Positions 19,550 to 29,935 are shown, counted from the stretch's first letter. The stretch: 49,299 nucleotides of DNA from an uncultured Bacillota bacterium (GCA_946537295.1 CAMNFQ010000004.1:1-49299); one strand, 5' to 3'. The notes: a model not told the origin generated them from the letters alone. Numbers and translations: made by a program.

Positions 19550-20400
19550 CTTTTCACCTGCCCTGCCACCTCTTTGGCGATCATCTCGATCGTACGGGCT
19601 TCTGAAGATATCTTAAAGCCTTTTTCAATAAGCATATTCTTTAATTCAACGATCTGCGGTTCAAGAAGATTGAACTCCTTGAGCTTTTCTTTATCAGCAA
19701 ACAGATCAGTAGTTTTACCATGATACATGATCTTTCCATGAGAAAGAACTACTGTCTCTTCGCAATAGTTATAGACCATCTCGTTATCATGTGAAACGAT
19801 GATGATCGTCTTATTAAGCTTTCTGTTAAGATTTACAAACAGTGAGATGATCTCTTTTGCTCCTTGAGGATCAAGTCCGGCTGTCGGTTCATCGAGAACG
19901 ATGATCTTTGGATCACAGGCAATGATTCCGGCAATTGCAACTCTTCGTTTCTGCCCACCGGATATCTCTAATGGTGATACCTCAAAAAGTGACTGATCGA
20001 TGCCTACCAGTTTTAGTGCCTCAGCTGCTCTTTTGATCGCTTCTTCAGGAGCAAAACCGAAATTAAGCGGACCAAAGGCTACATCTTTAATGATTGTTTC
20101 TTCAAATAACTGATACTCTGAAAACTGAAAGACCAGTCCGACATCTTTACGTAATGGCTTAAGAAACTTCTGTTTTACACCAGCTACAATCTCATAATCA
20201 AGTATCTGCAGACTGCCTTCATCTGGTAGAAGCAAGGCATTGAGATGTTCAACTAAAGTTGATTTTCCCGAACCGGTTTCACCAATAATGGCAGTTATGA
20301 CACCTTCTTTAATATCAAGATTGATATTATCAAGAGCCTTATGTGCATAAGGCATGTCCTTATTATATATATAGCTTAGTGATTTGAACGATATCGGCAT
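19546..20400 (-). CDS. ecfA2: ECF transporter ATPase A2
   Basis: GETGSGKSTLVEHLN, LEISGGQKRRVAIAG, VLDEPTAGLDPQG. Confidence 0.93.
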   Translation of the reverse strand: MPISFKSLSYIYNKDMPYAHKALDNINLDIKEGVITAIIGETGSGKSTLVEHLNALLLPDEGSLQILDYEIVAGVKQKFLKPLRKDVGLVFQFSEYQLFEETIIKDVAFGPLNFGFAPEEAIKRAAEALKLVGIDQSLFEVSPLEISGGQKRRVAIAGIIACDPKIIVLDEPTAGLDPQGAKEIISLFVNLNRKLNKTIIIVSHDNEMVYNYCEETVVLSHGKIMYHGKTTDLFADKEKLKEFNLLEPQIVELKNMLIEKGFKISSEARTIEMIAKEVAGQVKR

Positions 20401-21200
20401 AATTCATCCACCATTCCTTTCAAATCATCTGATTTAAGTCTGATCTTATATTTACCAAAAGCTTCTCTGGTCTGTTCCACAAAAGGAATATCAAGATCGA
20501 TCTCTCTTAGCTTCTCCGGTTCTTTAAAGACTGCTTCAGGTTTTCCATGCATAAAGATCTTGCCTTTATTCAAAACGATACAATCATCAGACTGCAATAC
20601 TTCTTCTATATCATGAGTTATGGAAATGATCGTGATCTCATCATCACCGGAAAGTTCATACATCAGCTGTTTGATCTCTTTCTTTCCTTTTGGATCAAGC
20701 ATGGAAGTTGCTTCATCAAAGATCAGGATACTAGGATGCATTGCCAGGATTCCGGCAATCGCAACACGCTGTTTCTGTCCTCCGGAAAGATTCTGAGGTT
20801 CATAATTCAGAAAAGCACTTAAGCCAACCTTATTGGCATATTCTTCAATGATAGCTGGCATCTTTTCAGATTCGACCATCTTATTTTCCAAGCCAAAGGC
20901 TATATCATCTTTTACTGTTGAACCGATAAACTGGTTATCCGGATTCTGAAAGACGATACCAAGCTTATTGCGGATCATCGCGATGTTTTCTTCGTTAACT
21001 TCATCACCATCAATAACGATCTTGCCCTTCTTGATCGGCAAAAGTCCGGCAATGAGTTTTGCCATCGTTGATTTGCCAGAACCATTATGGCCGATGATCG
21101 TCACATAAGATCCCTTTTCAATATCAAAACTGACACCATCTACTGCATTTCTGGTGCCATTGTAGGAAAATGTTACATCTTTAACTTCAATAAGACTCAT
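20376..21200 (-). CDS. ecfA1: ECF transporter ATPase A1
   Basis: GHNGSGKSTMAKLIAGLL, NLSGGQKQRVAIAG, IFDEATSMLDP. Confidence 0.93.
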   Translation of the reverse strand: MSLIEVKDVTFSYNGTRNAVDGVSFDIEKGSYVTIIGHNGSGKSTMAKLIAGLLPIKKGKIVIDGDEVNEENIAMIRNKLGIVFQNPDNQFIGSTVKDDIAFGLENKMVESEKMPAIIEEYANKVGLSAFLNYEPQNLSGGQKQRVAIAGILAMHPSILIFDEATSMLDPKGKKEIKQLMYELSGDDEITIISITHDIEEVLQSDDCIVLNKGKIFMHGKPEAVFKEPEKLREIDLDIPFVEQTREAFGKYKIRLKSDDLKGMVDELCRYRSNH

Positions 21201-21219
21201 ACTACTAGATTATACAATA

Positions 21220-21633
21220 TTAATTTTCCGATAAACTTCTAAGCTGCATAATCTTCTTATTAAGAGCCTCATATGCTTCATTAAGATCATCGATATCCTT
21301 GACAGTCATTTCCATCGGACACATTCCATCGCCTTTACGGTTTACGATATAATCAACCATTTCACCATATTCATAGGCAATGCCATATTTTTCAAAAATA
21401 TCTTTTCCGGCATTTGAAAGTACATGAGCATATACTTTCTTTACACCAGAAAGAGTAAGCAGCATTGCGGAAGCTTTTCCGATGATCTTATCAGCAACTT
21501 CCAGTCCATCAAAAAAATGCAGATTCTCGTTCAAACGCATAATTACAGGCTTTATTCCTGAATCTTTTGAACAATATCCGTTTGAAGCGACGATCGAATA
21601 GTTTTCCTTAAGTAATTGTTCTTTTAATGTCAT
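21220..21633 (-). CDS. DUF1893 family protein
   Basis: FDGLEVADKIIGKASAMLLTLSGVKKVYAHVLSNAG...RKGDGMCPMEMTV resembles DUF1893 (deaminase-like fold). Confidence 0.75.
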   Translation of the reverse strand: MTLKEQLLKENYSIVASNGYCSKDSGIKPVIMRLNENLHFFDGLEVADKIIGKASAMLLTLSGVKKVYAHVLSNAGKDIFEKYGIAYEYGEMVDYIVNRKGDGMCPMEMTVKDIDDLNEAYEALNKKIMQLRSLSEN

Positions 21634-21639
21634 AAATCA

Positions 21640-21645
21640 ATTATA
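21640..21645 (-). promoter_or_regulatory. -10 TATAAT 6 nt upstream of DUF1893 ATG (leaderless configuration)
   Basis: Reverse strand TATAAT-TGATTT-ATG. Confidence 0.65.
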
Positions 21646-21694
21646 CACTATGTTTTTTGCGCTATAATAATTATAGAAAAAGGAGAATTTTTAT

Positions 21695-22660
21695 ATGCCA
21701 TTAGTAACATCAAAAGAAATGTTTGAGAAAGCTTACAACGGCGGTTATGCTATTGGTGCTTTCAATGTAAACAACATGGAAATCATCCAGGGCATCACAG
21801 AAGCTGCTAAAGAATGCAACGCTCCTGTTATCCTGCAGGTTTCCAAAGGCGCAAGAGCTTATGCTAACAGAACATATCTGATAAAGCTGGTTGAAGCTGC
21901 TTGCATAGAGACAGGACTTCCAATTGTTCTGCATCTGGATCATGGTGATTCTTTCGAAACATGTAAGTCATGTATCGATGACGGTTTCACTTCTGTAATG
22001 ATCGATGCTTCTTCAAAACCATTTGAAGAAAATATCGCCATCACAAAGCAGGTCGTTGAATACGCTCATGCTCATGGTGTTGTCGTTGAAGCAGAATTAG
22101 GTACACTGGCAGGTGTTGAAGATGAAGTTAAAGTTTCTGCTGAAGATTCATCATACACCAGACCTGAAGATGTTGAAGAATTCGTTAGAAGAACAGGATG
22201 TGACTCATTAGCTATCGCTATCGGTACATCTCATGGTGCTTACAAGTTCAAACCTGAACAGTGCACAAGAAATGCTGAAGGTATCCTTGTTCCACCTCCA
22301 CTAAGATTCGACATTCTTGAAGAAGTATCTAAGAGACTTCCAGGCTTCCCAATCGTTTTACACGGTTCATCATCTGTACCACAGGAATGGGTAAAGATCA
22401 TCAACGAAAACGGTGGTAAGATGCCTGATGCCGTTGGTGTTCCAGAAGAACAGTTAAGAGAAGCTTCAAAGATGGCGGTTTGTAAGATCAACATCGACTC
22501 AGACCTGCGTCTGGCTATGACTGGTACAATCCGTCAGTTCTTCAATGAACATCCAGAAAAGTTTGACCCAAGAGAATATCTCAAACCAGCAAGAGAAAAC
22601 ATCAAACAGCTTGTTAAACACAAGATCGTTGATGTCTTAGGTTGCGACAATAAGATCTAA
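21695..22660 (+). CDS. fba: Class II fructose-bisphosphate aldolase
   Basis: GAFNVNNMEIIQG, HLDHGDSFETCKSCID, VVEAELGTLAGVED, VLHGSSS; AAGGAG SD. Confidence 0.95.
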   Translation: MPLVTSKEMFEKAYNGGYAIGAFNVNNMEIIQGITEAAKECNAPVILQVSKGARAYANRTYLIKLVEAACIETGLPIVLHLDHGDSFETCKSCIDDGFTSVMIDASSKPFEENIAITKQVVEYAHAHGVVVEAELGTLAGVEDEVKVSAEDSSYTRPEDVEEFVRRTGCDSLAIAIGTSHGAYKFKPEQCTRNAEGILVPPPLRFDILEEVSKRLPGFPIVLHGSSSVPQEWVKIINENGGKMPDAVGVPEEQLREASKMAVCKINIDSDLRLAMTGTIRQFFNEHPEKFDPREYLKPARENIKQLVKHKIVDVLGCDNKI

Positions 22661-22670
22661 TTATAACAGT

Positions 22671-22706
22671 AACGGTGCAGTTAATCTGCACCGTTTCTTT
22701 TTTTAT
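22671..22706 (+). terminator. fba terminator, overlapping the 3' end of the convergent GNAT gene
   Basis: AACGGTGCAG-TTAAT-CTGCACCGTT followed by TCTTTTTTT. Confidence 0.85.
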
Positions 22707-23130
22707 ATAGCATTGCACTGTGGAAGTTCATACCGATCTCATCAATATAGAAATGAAGGATAGACTTGTAGTTCTTTGAGGCCGTTGCCAGAATCAGATA
22801 ATCGCAATCACTATCCTCTTCAAGAGCGCTAAACAGTTTTTTACCGATCCCCTTACATCGGTATTCCTTTTTCACATATATTTCCATTATTTCAAAACAT
22901 TTACTTCCTGAAGGAATTACCGATGAGAGTTTCTCAGCTTTCTCTACATGACCAAACAGATAACCGATTATTTCTCCATTTTCCTGAGCGATATAGATAT
23001 CGTTTCCTTCAATATCCTCTTTTCTGTTGGCTCGATATCCATAAACATTCTCTTCTTTTTCCCAAATCAAAGAAAGATCGATCAGCTGTTTCAATGTAGC
23101 ATCATCAAGTTTAGTCTTACTTATCTTCAT
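22681..23130 (-). CDS. GNAT family N-acetyltransferase
   Basis: [27 protein letters not shown] acetyl-CoA binding motif. Confidence 0.85.
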   Translation of the reverse strand: MKISKTKLDDATLKQLIDLSLIWEKEENVYGYRANRKEDIEGNDIYIAQENGEIIGYLFGHVEKAEKLSSVIPSGSKCFEIMEIYVKKEYRCKGIGKKLFSALEEDSDCDYLILATASKNYKSILHFYIDEIGMNFHSAMLYKKRNGAD

Positions 23131-23593
23131 CGATCAGACATACCGCATAGGCGATCACGCCTTCACCTCTTCCAACAAAACCAAGACCTTCACCACGAGT
23201 AGCTTTGACATTGATCTGTGTCTCATCACAATGAAGATGTTCCGCAATGTTTTTGCGCATCTGATCGATATGCGGAGCCATCTTTGGCTTTTCGATATTG
23301 ATCAGAGAATCGATATTGACGATCCGATAACCGTTTTCCTTAAGCATCTTATATGTTTCATCCAGTAGCAGTAACGATGAGATGCCTTTATATTTTGGAT
23401 CGGTATCCGGAAAATGAGTACCGATATCTTTTAAACCCATTGCCCCAATCAGTGATTCGATGATGGCATGCAAGAGCACATCGGCATCAGAATGGCCAAG
23501 TAATCCCTTCTCATAGGGAATGTTTACCCCTCCAATGATCAAAGGACGTCCTTCTACCAGTTTATGTATATCTTTTGACTGTCCTATCCTCAT
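23117..23593 (-). CDS. ispF: 2-C-methyl-D-erythritol 2,4-cyclodiphosphate synthase
   Basis: [57 protein letters not shown]. Confidence 0.95.
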   Translation of the reverse strand: MRIGQSKDIHKLVEGRPLIIGGVNIPYEKGLLGHSDADVLLHAIIESLIGAMGLKDIGTHFPDTDPKYKGISSLLLLDETYKMLKENGYRIVNIDSLINIEKPKMAPHIDQMRKNIAEHLHCDETQINVKATRGEGLGFVGRGEGVIAYAVCLIDEDK

Positions 23594-24216
23594 ATAAGTT
23601 CGACCTCCCTGATATCATCTACGACCTTATCATATTCTTTTGTAAGGACATCTTTAGCCTGATGACCTTTTGCGACCAAAACACAATCTACACCCATAGC
23701 TTTGGCTGTTTCCAGATCATGCAGAGAATCACCGATCATCATGCAATCAGCCGGATCCTTATCAGCGATCCATTTCAAGGCAATATTTACTTTTGAACCG
23801 GCATAGATATTATCGATGCCTAGCACTTCATCAAAATACTTTTTGATACCAAGTTCTTCCAACTGTTTCTTTAATTCAACAAGACTTGAAGCACTAAGCA
23901 GTATATTTCTATTTCCCTTTTCGTGATTTCTGATCAGCATTTCTTCGACACCATCATAGATCTTATACTCAGGTTTAAGCTTACAATACCAGTCAAACCA
24001 GTAGCTTCCCACCTCTTCATAGCTGTATCTGTTCCAGTCAAAACCGACATTTGTATAGTAGTCTTTTACCGGAAACGTAAACAGATGAAGATACTCGTCT
24101 TTACTTAATGGTCCTCGCTCCAGACCAAAGTGTTCGATCGTCAGATTTTCTGCTTTTATACACACATCAACGTCATTAAGAACAGTGCCATTAAAATCAA
24201 AAATCACATATTTCAT
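23590..24216 (-). CDS. HAD family hydrolase
   Basis: [11 protein letters not shown] motif [22 protein letters not shown]. Confidence 0.88.
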   Translation of the reverse strand: MKYVIFDFNGTVLNDVDVCIKAENLTIEHFGLERGPLSKDEYLHLFTFPVKDYYTNVGFDWNRYSYEEVGSYWFDWYCKLKPEYKIYDGVEEMLIRNHEKGNRNILLSASSLVELKKQLEELGIKKYFDEVLGIDNIYAGSKVNIALKWIADKDPADCMMIGDSLHDLETAKAMGVDCVLVAKGHQAKDVLTKEYDKVVDDIREVELI

Positions 24217-24222
24217 AGATAC

Positions 24223-24228
24223 ATTATA
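24223..24228 (-). promoter_or_regulatory. -10 TATAAT 6 nt upstream of HAD hydrolase ATG (leaderless configuration)
   Basis: Reverse strand TATAAT-GTATCT-ATG. Confidence 0.65.
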
Positions 24229-24232
24229 TAAG

Positions 24233-24253
24233 AAAAAAGACTCTTTCGAGTCT
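24233..24253 (-). terminator. rpoE terminator
   Basis: Reverse strand AGACTC-GAAA-GAGTCT TTTTTC. Confidence 0.8.
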
Positions 24254-24567
24254 CAATATTCATCTTTATCAATAATGATATCGTCTTCATCTTCTGTCTC
24301 TTCCGGTTCATCATCTTCTAATTCGATTTCGGAAAGATCAACATGAGATTCAGCAAATTTTCTGCGCTCGATCAGATCCCATTTGTTATCCTTCAGTGAA
24401 GCAAACCTTGAATCGAGAGTAAGATCAGAATAGAACTGAGCAATCTTATCATTGGAAGCACCATAGATCTTTGATACTTCTTCCCAAAGCTTCGGAAAGA
24501 CGATTGCACGTTTCTTTTTAGAGATAACATCATATGCGATATCAGTCATTGACTTAGCACTGGCCAT
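24253..24567 (-). CDS. rpoE: RNA polymerase delta subunit
   Basis: HARE-HTH-like N-terminus (SMTDIAYDVISKKKRAIVFPKLWEEV) plus acidic C-terminal tail. Confidence 0.88.
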   Translation of the reverse strand: MASAKSMTDIAYDVISKKKRAIVFPKLWEEVSKIYGASNDKIAQFYSDLTLDSRFASLKDNKWDLIERRKFAESHVDLSEIELEDDEPEETEDEDDIIIDKDEY

Positions 24568-24580
24568 AAAACTATTACTC

Positions 24581-24928
24581 CTAATAATACCTTATTTCAA
24601 TAATTCTATCCTCATCATTTATGAGGTACCGCATTACTAATATATCACTATTTATAGTAAAATCAATAATTTTTACTTCAATTTTTAAAATTCCTTCAGG
24701 GCTTGTAATTTTCGCATAGCCACTGGTCCTCAAATGAAGTTCCAACAGGTGGTCATCACTTTGTCTGAACAGAATAATACCGTCTTCATAGATACATACT
24801 TCGCATTGTGAATTTTCATTATCGAGATAGGAAAAACAGTTCCTGTCTTTGATATCTTCAACTAACACTTCGTCGAAGTATCCTTCCTTTGGATTACTTA
24901 GTGATACTTTAGCATTCACATTTTTCAT
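24581..24928 (-). CDS. DUF1934 (YwiB-like, calycin/lipocalin-like) protein
   Basis: Beta-rich small protein next to rpoE, as ywiB lies near rpoE in Bacillus; start at MKNVNAKVSL. Confidence 0.6.
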   Translation of the reverse strand: MKNVNAKVSLSNPKEGYFDEVLVEDIKDRNCFSYLDNENSQCEVCIYEDGIILFRQSDDHLLELHLRTSGYAKITSPEGILKIEVKIIDFTINSDILVMRYLINDEDRIIEIRYY

Positions 24929-24977
24929 TAAAAACCAACAGTTCCAATAAGTCAACTATAATGATAGAATTAGATTT

Positions 24978-26315
24978 ATGGAATACAGAAACGCAAAAGT
25001 ATTGGTCATCGGTCTGGCTCGTTCGGGAATGGCTGCGATCAATGTACTTCATAAACTTAACGCAAAAATATACCTTTCTGAAAAGAAAGAGCTTTCTGAA
25101 GAAGAAAAGGCTCACCTGGAGTCACTGGGAGTAACGATCTATGATCAGGATATGTCGGTTTTTGAAAAAGACTATGATCTGGTGATCAAGAATCCTGGCG
25201 TTCCACCGGTATCACCGATTGTTAAAAGGCTTAAGGAAAGAAATATTCCGATCATTACCGAAATAGAACTGGCCTATGATGTCAGTAAGCCTCAGCATTA
25301 CATTGCGATAACCGGTACCAATGGTAAAACTACCACTACTACTGTCATGTATGAACTGCTTAAGACAGCCTTTGGTGAAAAAGCGCTGGTTGGAGGAAAT
25401 ATCGGTACTCCGCTTTGTGAACTGGTACTTCAGTATGATCTGATGGAAAATGAGGGTTATTATATCTCTTTGGAGATCTCAAATCATCAGCTGGTGGATA
25501 TTGACCGTTTCAGACCAGAGATCGCTACGATCATCAACCTTACTCCGGATCACCTTGAAACCATGGGCTCTTTAGATGCCTACTATAAATCCAAGACAGA
25601 AGTATATCGCAATATGAAAGATGACGATCTTTTCATCTATAACGATGATGATCCTATTCTTAAGGAATATACAAAGAGATATCCGATCAACTGTAAGATC
25701 GAAAAATTCTCACTTACAAAAGACAATACCTATGCCTGCCTGAAAGATGGCTATATCAATATCAATAATGAAAATGTTCTGCCATTAAGTAATATCAGAC
25801 TGGTTGGTAAACATAATGTACAGAACATTATTATTGCCATGATGGCCGCTAAAGCCTTAGGTATCTCAAACAAGGATATCAATGATACCATCAGCAGTTT
25901 CAAGGGTGTAGAACACCGTATTGAATTTGTCAGAGAACTGGATGGTGTCAAATACTATAACGATTCCAAAGGAACAAATACTGATGCAACTATTACGGCT
26001 TTGGACTCCTTTGATAAAGGTGTCATACTGCTTGTAGGCGGATATGAAAAAGGTCTCGATATGAGTGAAATGAGAAAACATCTGGGTTGTGTCAAAAAAG
26101 TCATTGGCTTTGGGGCAGCAGGATACAGAATAGCTCATGATCTGGTAGATGATCCAATCATTGTTGAGAATCTTGATCAGGCAACCAGACAGGCTAAACA
26201 GCTTGGCACAGATGGTGATATCGTACTTCTTTCGCCTACGACTTCCAGCTTTGATCAGTACTCAGGATATGAGGAAAGAGGAAGACATTTTAAAAAGATC
26301 GTAAATTCATTATGA
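24978..26315 (+). CDS. murD: UDP-N-acetylmuramoylalanine-D-glutamate ligase
   Basis: LGLARSG-type N-term, GTNGKTTTTT, NDSKGTNTDAT, LLSPTTSSFDQYSGYEERG. Confidence 0.96.
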   Translation: MEYRNAKVLVIGLARSGMAAINVLHKLNAKIYLSEKKELSEEEKAHLESLGVTIYDQDMSVFEKDYDLVIKNPGVPPVSPIVKRLKERNIPIITEIELAYDVSKPQHYIAITGTNGKTTTTTVMYELLKTAFGEKALVGGNIGTPLCELVLQYDLMENEGYYISLEISNHQLVDIDRFRPEIATIINLTPDHLETMGSLDAYYKSKTEVYRNMKDDDLFIYNDDDPILKEYTKRYPINCKIEKFSLTKDNTYACLKDGYININNENVLPLSNIRLVGKHNVQNIIIAMMAAKALGISNKDINDTISSFKGVEHRIEFVRELDGVKYYNDSKGTNTDATITALDSFDKGVILLVGGYEKGLDMSEMRKHLGCVKKVIGFGAAGYRIAHDLVDDPIIVENLDQATRQAKQLGTDGDIVLLSPTTSSFDQYSGYEERGRHFKKIVNSL

Positions 26316-27109
26316 GAAACAGTTATATAGGTGTCTTTGATTCCGGACTTGGTGGTTTAACAACAGTAAGAGAACTCATCAGACAGCTTCCTGATGAAAA
26401 TATCGTTTTTCTTGGTGATACCAAGAATATGCCCTATGGATCAAAACAAAGAAATGAGATCATCTCTTTCACTAAAAACAATATAAAAACACTGATGAAA
26501 TATGATGTGAAGGCAATCATTATCGCCTGTAATACGTCCGACTCCAACGCATCCGATGTCGTCAGAAACTATTTTGATATACCGATCTTCGGGGTGATCA
26601 AACCAGCTGTGAGAAAAGCTCTATCAGTAAGTCAAAACAGAAGAATCGGGATCATGGCTACTTCTTTAACGATAAAAAGCAAAAAATACGAAGAACTGAT
26701 CCATTCTTATGATCAGGATGTGAAAGTGTTTGGAATAGAATGTCCCTTACTGGTGCCAATGATCGAAGATGGAGAATTTATAAACAATGAAGAAAAGATG
26801 ACAGATACGGTAAGAGAGTATCTGAAACCTTTACAGGAAGAAAACATCGATACACTGATCTTAGGTTGTACCCACTATGATCTGTTACAAGACATCATCA
26901 GAAAGCTTGCGCCTGAGATCAATATTGTATCTTCATCCCGCTGTGTCATTGATGATGTCAAGGAATATCTAAACGATAATGATCTTACAAATGATGCAGA
27001 AGTAACTCAAAGAAAATATCTGTGTTCAAAAGATGGAGAAAACTTCCGTAAGATCGCATCGCTGATCATTGATGATATCAATATTGAAAAAATAGAAATG
27101 GATACCTGA
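26312..27109 (+). CDS. murI: Glutamate racemase
   Basis: IGVFDSGLGGLTTVRE, ACNTSDSNA, LILGCTHYDLL. Confidence 0.96.
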   Translation: MRNSYIGVFDSGLGGLTTVRELIRQLPDENIVFLGDTKNMPYGSKQRNEIISFTKNNIKTLMKYDVKAIIIACNTSDSNASDVVRNYFDIPIFGVIKPAVRKALSVSQNRRIGIMATSLTIKSKKYEELIHSYDQDVKVFGIECPLLVPMIEDGEFINNEEKMTDTVREYLKPLQEENIDTLILGCTHYDLLQDIIRKLAPEINIVSSSRCVIDDVKEYLNDNDLTNDAEVTQRKYLCSKDGENFRKIASLIIDDINIEKIEMDT

Positions 27110-27126
27110 TGGTATCCATTCTTTTT
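27097..27126. terminator. Bidirectional terminator whose loop contains the murI stop codon
   Basis: AATGGATACC-TGAT-GGTATCCATT-CTTTTT; murI TGA at 27107-27109. Confidence 0.85.
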
Positions 27127-27664
27127 AGTAGTTTTCAGCGTTTACTTCAAAATATGATTGAGGGTGATTGCAGGTAGGACAGACATCCGGGGCTTTTGTA
27201 CCTACTACGATGTGGCCACAGTTGCGGCATTCCCAGATCTTGACTTCTGATTTTTCAAACACCTGTTTAGTTTCGACATTCTTTAATAAAGCTCTATATC
27301 TTTCTTCGTGGTGTTTTTCGATTGCGGCAACAAGTCTGAACTTGGTAGCGAGTTCTGTAAAACCTTCTTCTTCAGCAGTCTTGGCAAAGTCCTCATACAT
27401 ATCAGTCCATTCATAGTTTTCACCATCAGCTGCAGCTTTCAGATTTTCAGCTGTAGTACCGATACCGTTAAGTTCCTTGAACCACATCTTGGCATGTTCC
27501 TTTTCGTTTTCAGCGGTTTTAAGGAATAAGGCAGCTATCTGTTCAAAGCCTTCCTTTTTGGCTTTAGAAGCAAAGTATGTGTACTTGTTTCTTGCCTGTG
27601 ATTCGCCAGCAAAGGCAGCCTGAAGATTCTGTTCTGTTTTTGTTCCAGCGTATTTGTTTGTCAT
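27125..27664 (-). CDS. rbr: Rubrerythrin
   Basis: [19 protein letters not shown], diiron EXXH motifs, C-terminal rubredoxin-like CRNCGH...CPTCNH. Confidence 0.95.
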   Translation of the reverse strand: MTNKYAGTKTEQNLQAAFAGESQARNKYTYFASKAKKEGFEQIAALFLKTAENEKEHAKMWFKELNGIGTTAENLKAAADGENYEWTDMYEDFAKTAEEEGFTELATKFRLVAAIEKHHEERYRALLKNVETKQVFEKSEVKIWECRNCGHIVVGTKAPDVCPTCNHPQSYFEVNAENY

Positions 27665-27704
27665 TATTTTTTCTCTCCTTTTTGTCAATTAAAGTATATA
27701 TGTT

Positions 27705-28286
27705 TTAGCGCGTTTTCGCCACAAACCTGACCTTAAGTTCGTAGATGATGTCCTTCCAGTTGACAATGATCATGACCAGGAAAAGTAAGAATGAGGCACA
27801 TTGAAATGCGAATGCGATCCAGTTTTCGATCGGCCAGCTGTGGATCGAATAAGGAATGGTTACCAGATTGAAAGCACCAAGCATCATTATAGAGACCAGA
27901 TGTTTTTCTTTTTTGTCGTAAGTTACAAAAAACAGGACAAACATGACAAGCAGATAGGCAAACATGACGATCGGCACGACTGTTTCAGCCCAACCAGGAG
28001 CTAAAAATCTGTCGATCAGAACCATCATTACAAACAGATAGAAAGTTACCTTGATCGCATGAGAGTAGATGGAAAATTCGACCAGACGCAAAGAAAAGAC
28101 CAGTCGCCAGAAAGAGAATAATGACCACACTACGATCAAAGACCATGCTTTTCCTCCTACCAGGATATTGACCAGCACACAGATCGCTCCGGATATAAGG
28201 AAAATGATCCGAAACAGATTGCGGATATTACGATAGAACATCTTTTGACGCTCTGGCACTGGATAAATGATCTTAGGATTCATATT
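27705..28286 (-). CDS. Polytopic membrane protein, DUF6320-like TM domain
   Basis: IYPVPERQKMFYRNIRNLFR...; about six TM helices; overlaps the acyltransferase gene. Confidence 0.6.
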   Translation of the reverse strand, partial: NMNPKIIYPVPERQKMFYRNIRNLFRIIFLISGAICVLVNILVGGKAWSLIVVWSLFSFWRLVFSLRLVEFSIYSHAIKVTFYLFVMMVLIDRFLAPGWAETVVPIVMFAYLLVMFVLFFVTYDKKEKHLVSIMMLGAFNLVTIPYSIHSWPIENWIAFAFQCASFLLFLVMIIVNWKDIIYELKVRFVAKTR

Positions 28287-29769
28287 CGACACTGCCCTCC
28301 ACTTCAATCGTCAATCCATCTTCTTTCATCAGATTATAGATCTCATCTTCAAAAACAGTTTCCCTGTTTGCCTTAGCGATCGTAAGAACCGTCGTGTTAT
28401 TCACTGAAACCAAAGTGGCACTGACTCTGTTTGGCTTTCCTGGTACAATAATGAATTCAAAACTGTCGATCTGTTTAGACAGACTCTCATCTGCCTGTAT
28501 CATTCCCAGATTTGATAAGGTACAGCCAATTATGGAATTACCCAGATAGCCATAAACGATCTGCATGACCGGTATTTTCAAAGAAAGTGGTACATAGGCA
28601 AGAGAACGGATCAGCTTTCCTGTTGTCTGCATCATCTGACGCATAAGCTTCTCTGATCCCTTTTCCTTTATCTGTTTTCCCATTTCCTTTACAAGTTCAG
28701 ATCGATCATCAACATCTTTCAGATCCATACTGGCGTTAAAATACATGGAATAATTGCGAAGCGTTCTGGAACCATTGAATTTACGCATATTGATCGGAAC
28801 CTGAATATTGAATAGTCCCTCTTTCTTTATCGAATCTTTTTTAGCTGCAAGAAAGATCAGCGAAAGAATATAGGCTGTTACGGTACCGCCATATTTCTTG
28901 CTGACTTCCTTAAGATCATCAGAAGCAAGTTTGAAATGAATGATCTTAGTCAGATTAAGATTACTTAGCTTACCAGAAAGTTGAACCGATTTCTTATCGA
29001 CAAAGGTCGAGAAATCTCCTTCCCCTTTTTCGTTGGCGAATTCATTGACGAATTCTTCTTCCTTTGGCTCTTCATTGATGTCTAAGACACCGTTATTTTT
29101 GACGACATCTATTCCCTTCAATCTGAGATATTCACCTAAAAGTGTCTTAAGGAAGATCAGACCACCATTGCCATCAGTAATTACATGGAAGAATTCAATG
29201 CTGATTCTTTTTTTATAGTACAATACCCTGATCGAACTCTTGGTTCTTAGAATTATCGAGATCGGTTTACATGGAATATCGTTTTCTTCGTTTATTTCCG
29301 GAACATTATTGGTAGATTCAAGATAATGCCAGAAAAAACCATTTTTGATTACAGCTGAAAAGACCGGGAAACGTTTGATCGTAAAATCCAGAGCTATCTG
29401 CAAGAGTTCAGGGACAATATTTTCTTTGAGTTCAACAGAAAGTCTGAAGATCGGCATCTGACCGAATTTCATTCCCAAAGGATAGACGATCGCAGCATTA
29501 TCGAGGAAAAAGAAACGACGTTTTTTTCCTTTATAGTAATCACCAAGATTACTGATATCCAGAAATTCAATGATTTTATCAGGTTTATAGCCATTATCAA
29601 GATAGTATTCAAAAGCCTTCACAAAATGATTGATAAGCATATCATGCGACACCATCGGCAGATCGATATGTTCATCAAGTTCACTAAAAAAATGTTCAAT
29701 TCTGATTGAATCTTCTTCACCAAGACCACCGGTCAGCTTTACTATTCTGAGATCTTTATTTTTAGCCAC
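28273..29769 (-). CDS. Condensation/alcohol acetyltransferase-like acyltransferase
   Basis: HVITDGNGG active-site-like motif, condensation-domain-like layout; GTG start at 29769. Confidence 0.7.
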   Translation of the reverse strand: MAKNKDLRIVKLTGGLGEEDSIRIEHFFSELDEHIDLPMVSHDMLINHFVKAFEYYLDNGYKPDKIIEFLDISNLGDYYKGKKRRFFFLDNAAIVYPLGMKFGQMPIFRLSVELKENIVPELLQIALDFTIKRFPVFSAVIKNGFFWHYLESTNNVPEINEENDIPCKPISIILRTKSSIRVLYYKKRISIEFFHVITDGNGGLIFLKTLLGEYLRLKGIDVVKNNGVLDINEEPKEEEFVNEFANEKGEGDFSTFVDKKSVQLSGKLSNLNLTKIIHFKLASDDLKEVSKKYGGTVTAYILSLIFLAAKKDSIKKEGLFNIQVPINMRKFNGSRTLRNYSMYFNASMDLKDVDDRSELVKEMGKQIKEKGSEKLMRQMMQTTGKLIRSLAYVPLSLKIPVMQIVYGYLGNSIIGCTLSNLGMIQADESLSKQIDSFEFIIVPGKPNRVSATLVSVNNTTVLTIAKANRETVFEDEIYNLMKEDGLTIEVEGSVEYES

Positions 29770-29774
29770 TTCTA

Positions 29775-29803
29775 ATTATAAAAAACCGTTTCAGATACGG
29801 TTT
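29775..29803 (-). terminator. Terminator downstream of tRNA-Arg
   Basis: Reverse strand AAACCGT-ATCTGAA-ACGGTTTTTTATAATT. Confidence 0.75.
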
Positions 29804-29814
29804 AAATACTGTTT

Positions 29815-29889
29815 TGGCGGCCCCAACAGGAATCGAACCTGTAACTATCCCTTAGGAGGGGATTGTTTGATCCATTAGACTATGGGGCC
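29815..29889 (-). tRNA. tRNA-Arg (CCU) with encoded CCA
   Basis: Reverse strand GGCCCCA...TGGGGCC acceptor, anticodon loop CTCCTAA within ATCCC/GGGAT, ACAGG-TTCGATT-CCTGT T-arm, GCCA end. Confidence 0.95.
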
Positions 29890-29907
29890 GTACAACATAT
29901 ATTATAA

Positions 29908-29935
29908 CAAAAAAGAAAATAGGACATAGCCTATT
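29908..29935 (-). terminator. Putative terminator of the ABC exporter transcript
   Basis: Reverse strand AATAGG-CTATGT-CCTATTTTCTTTTTTG. Confidence 0.6.
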
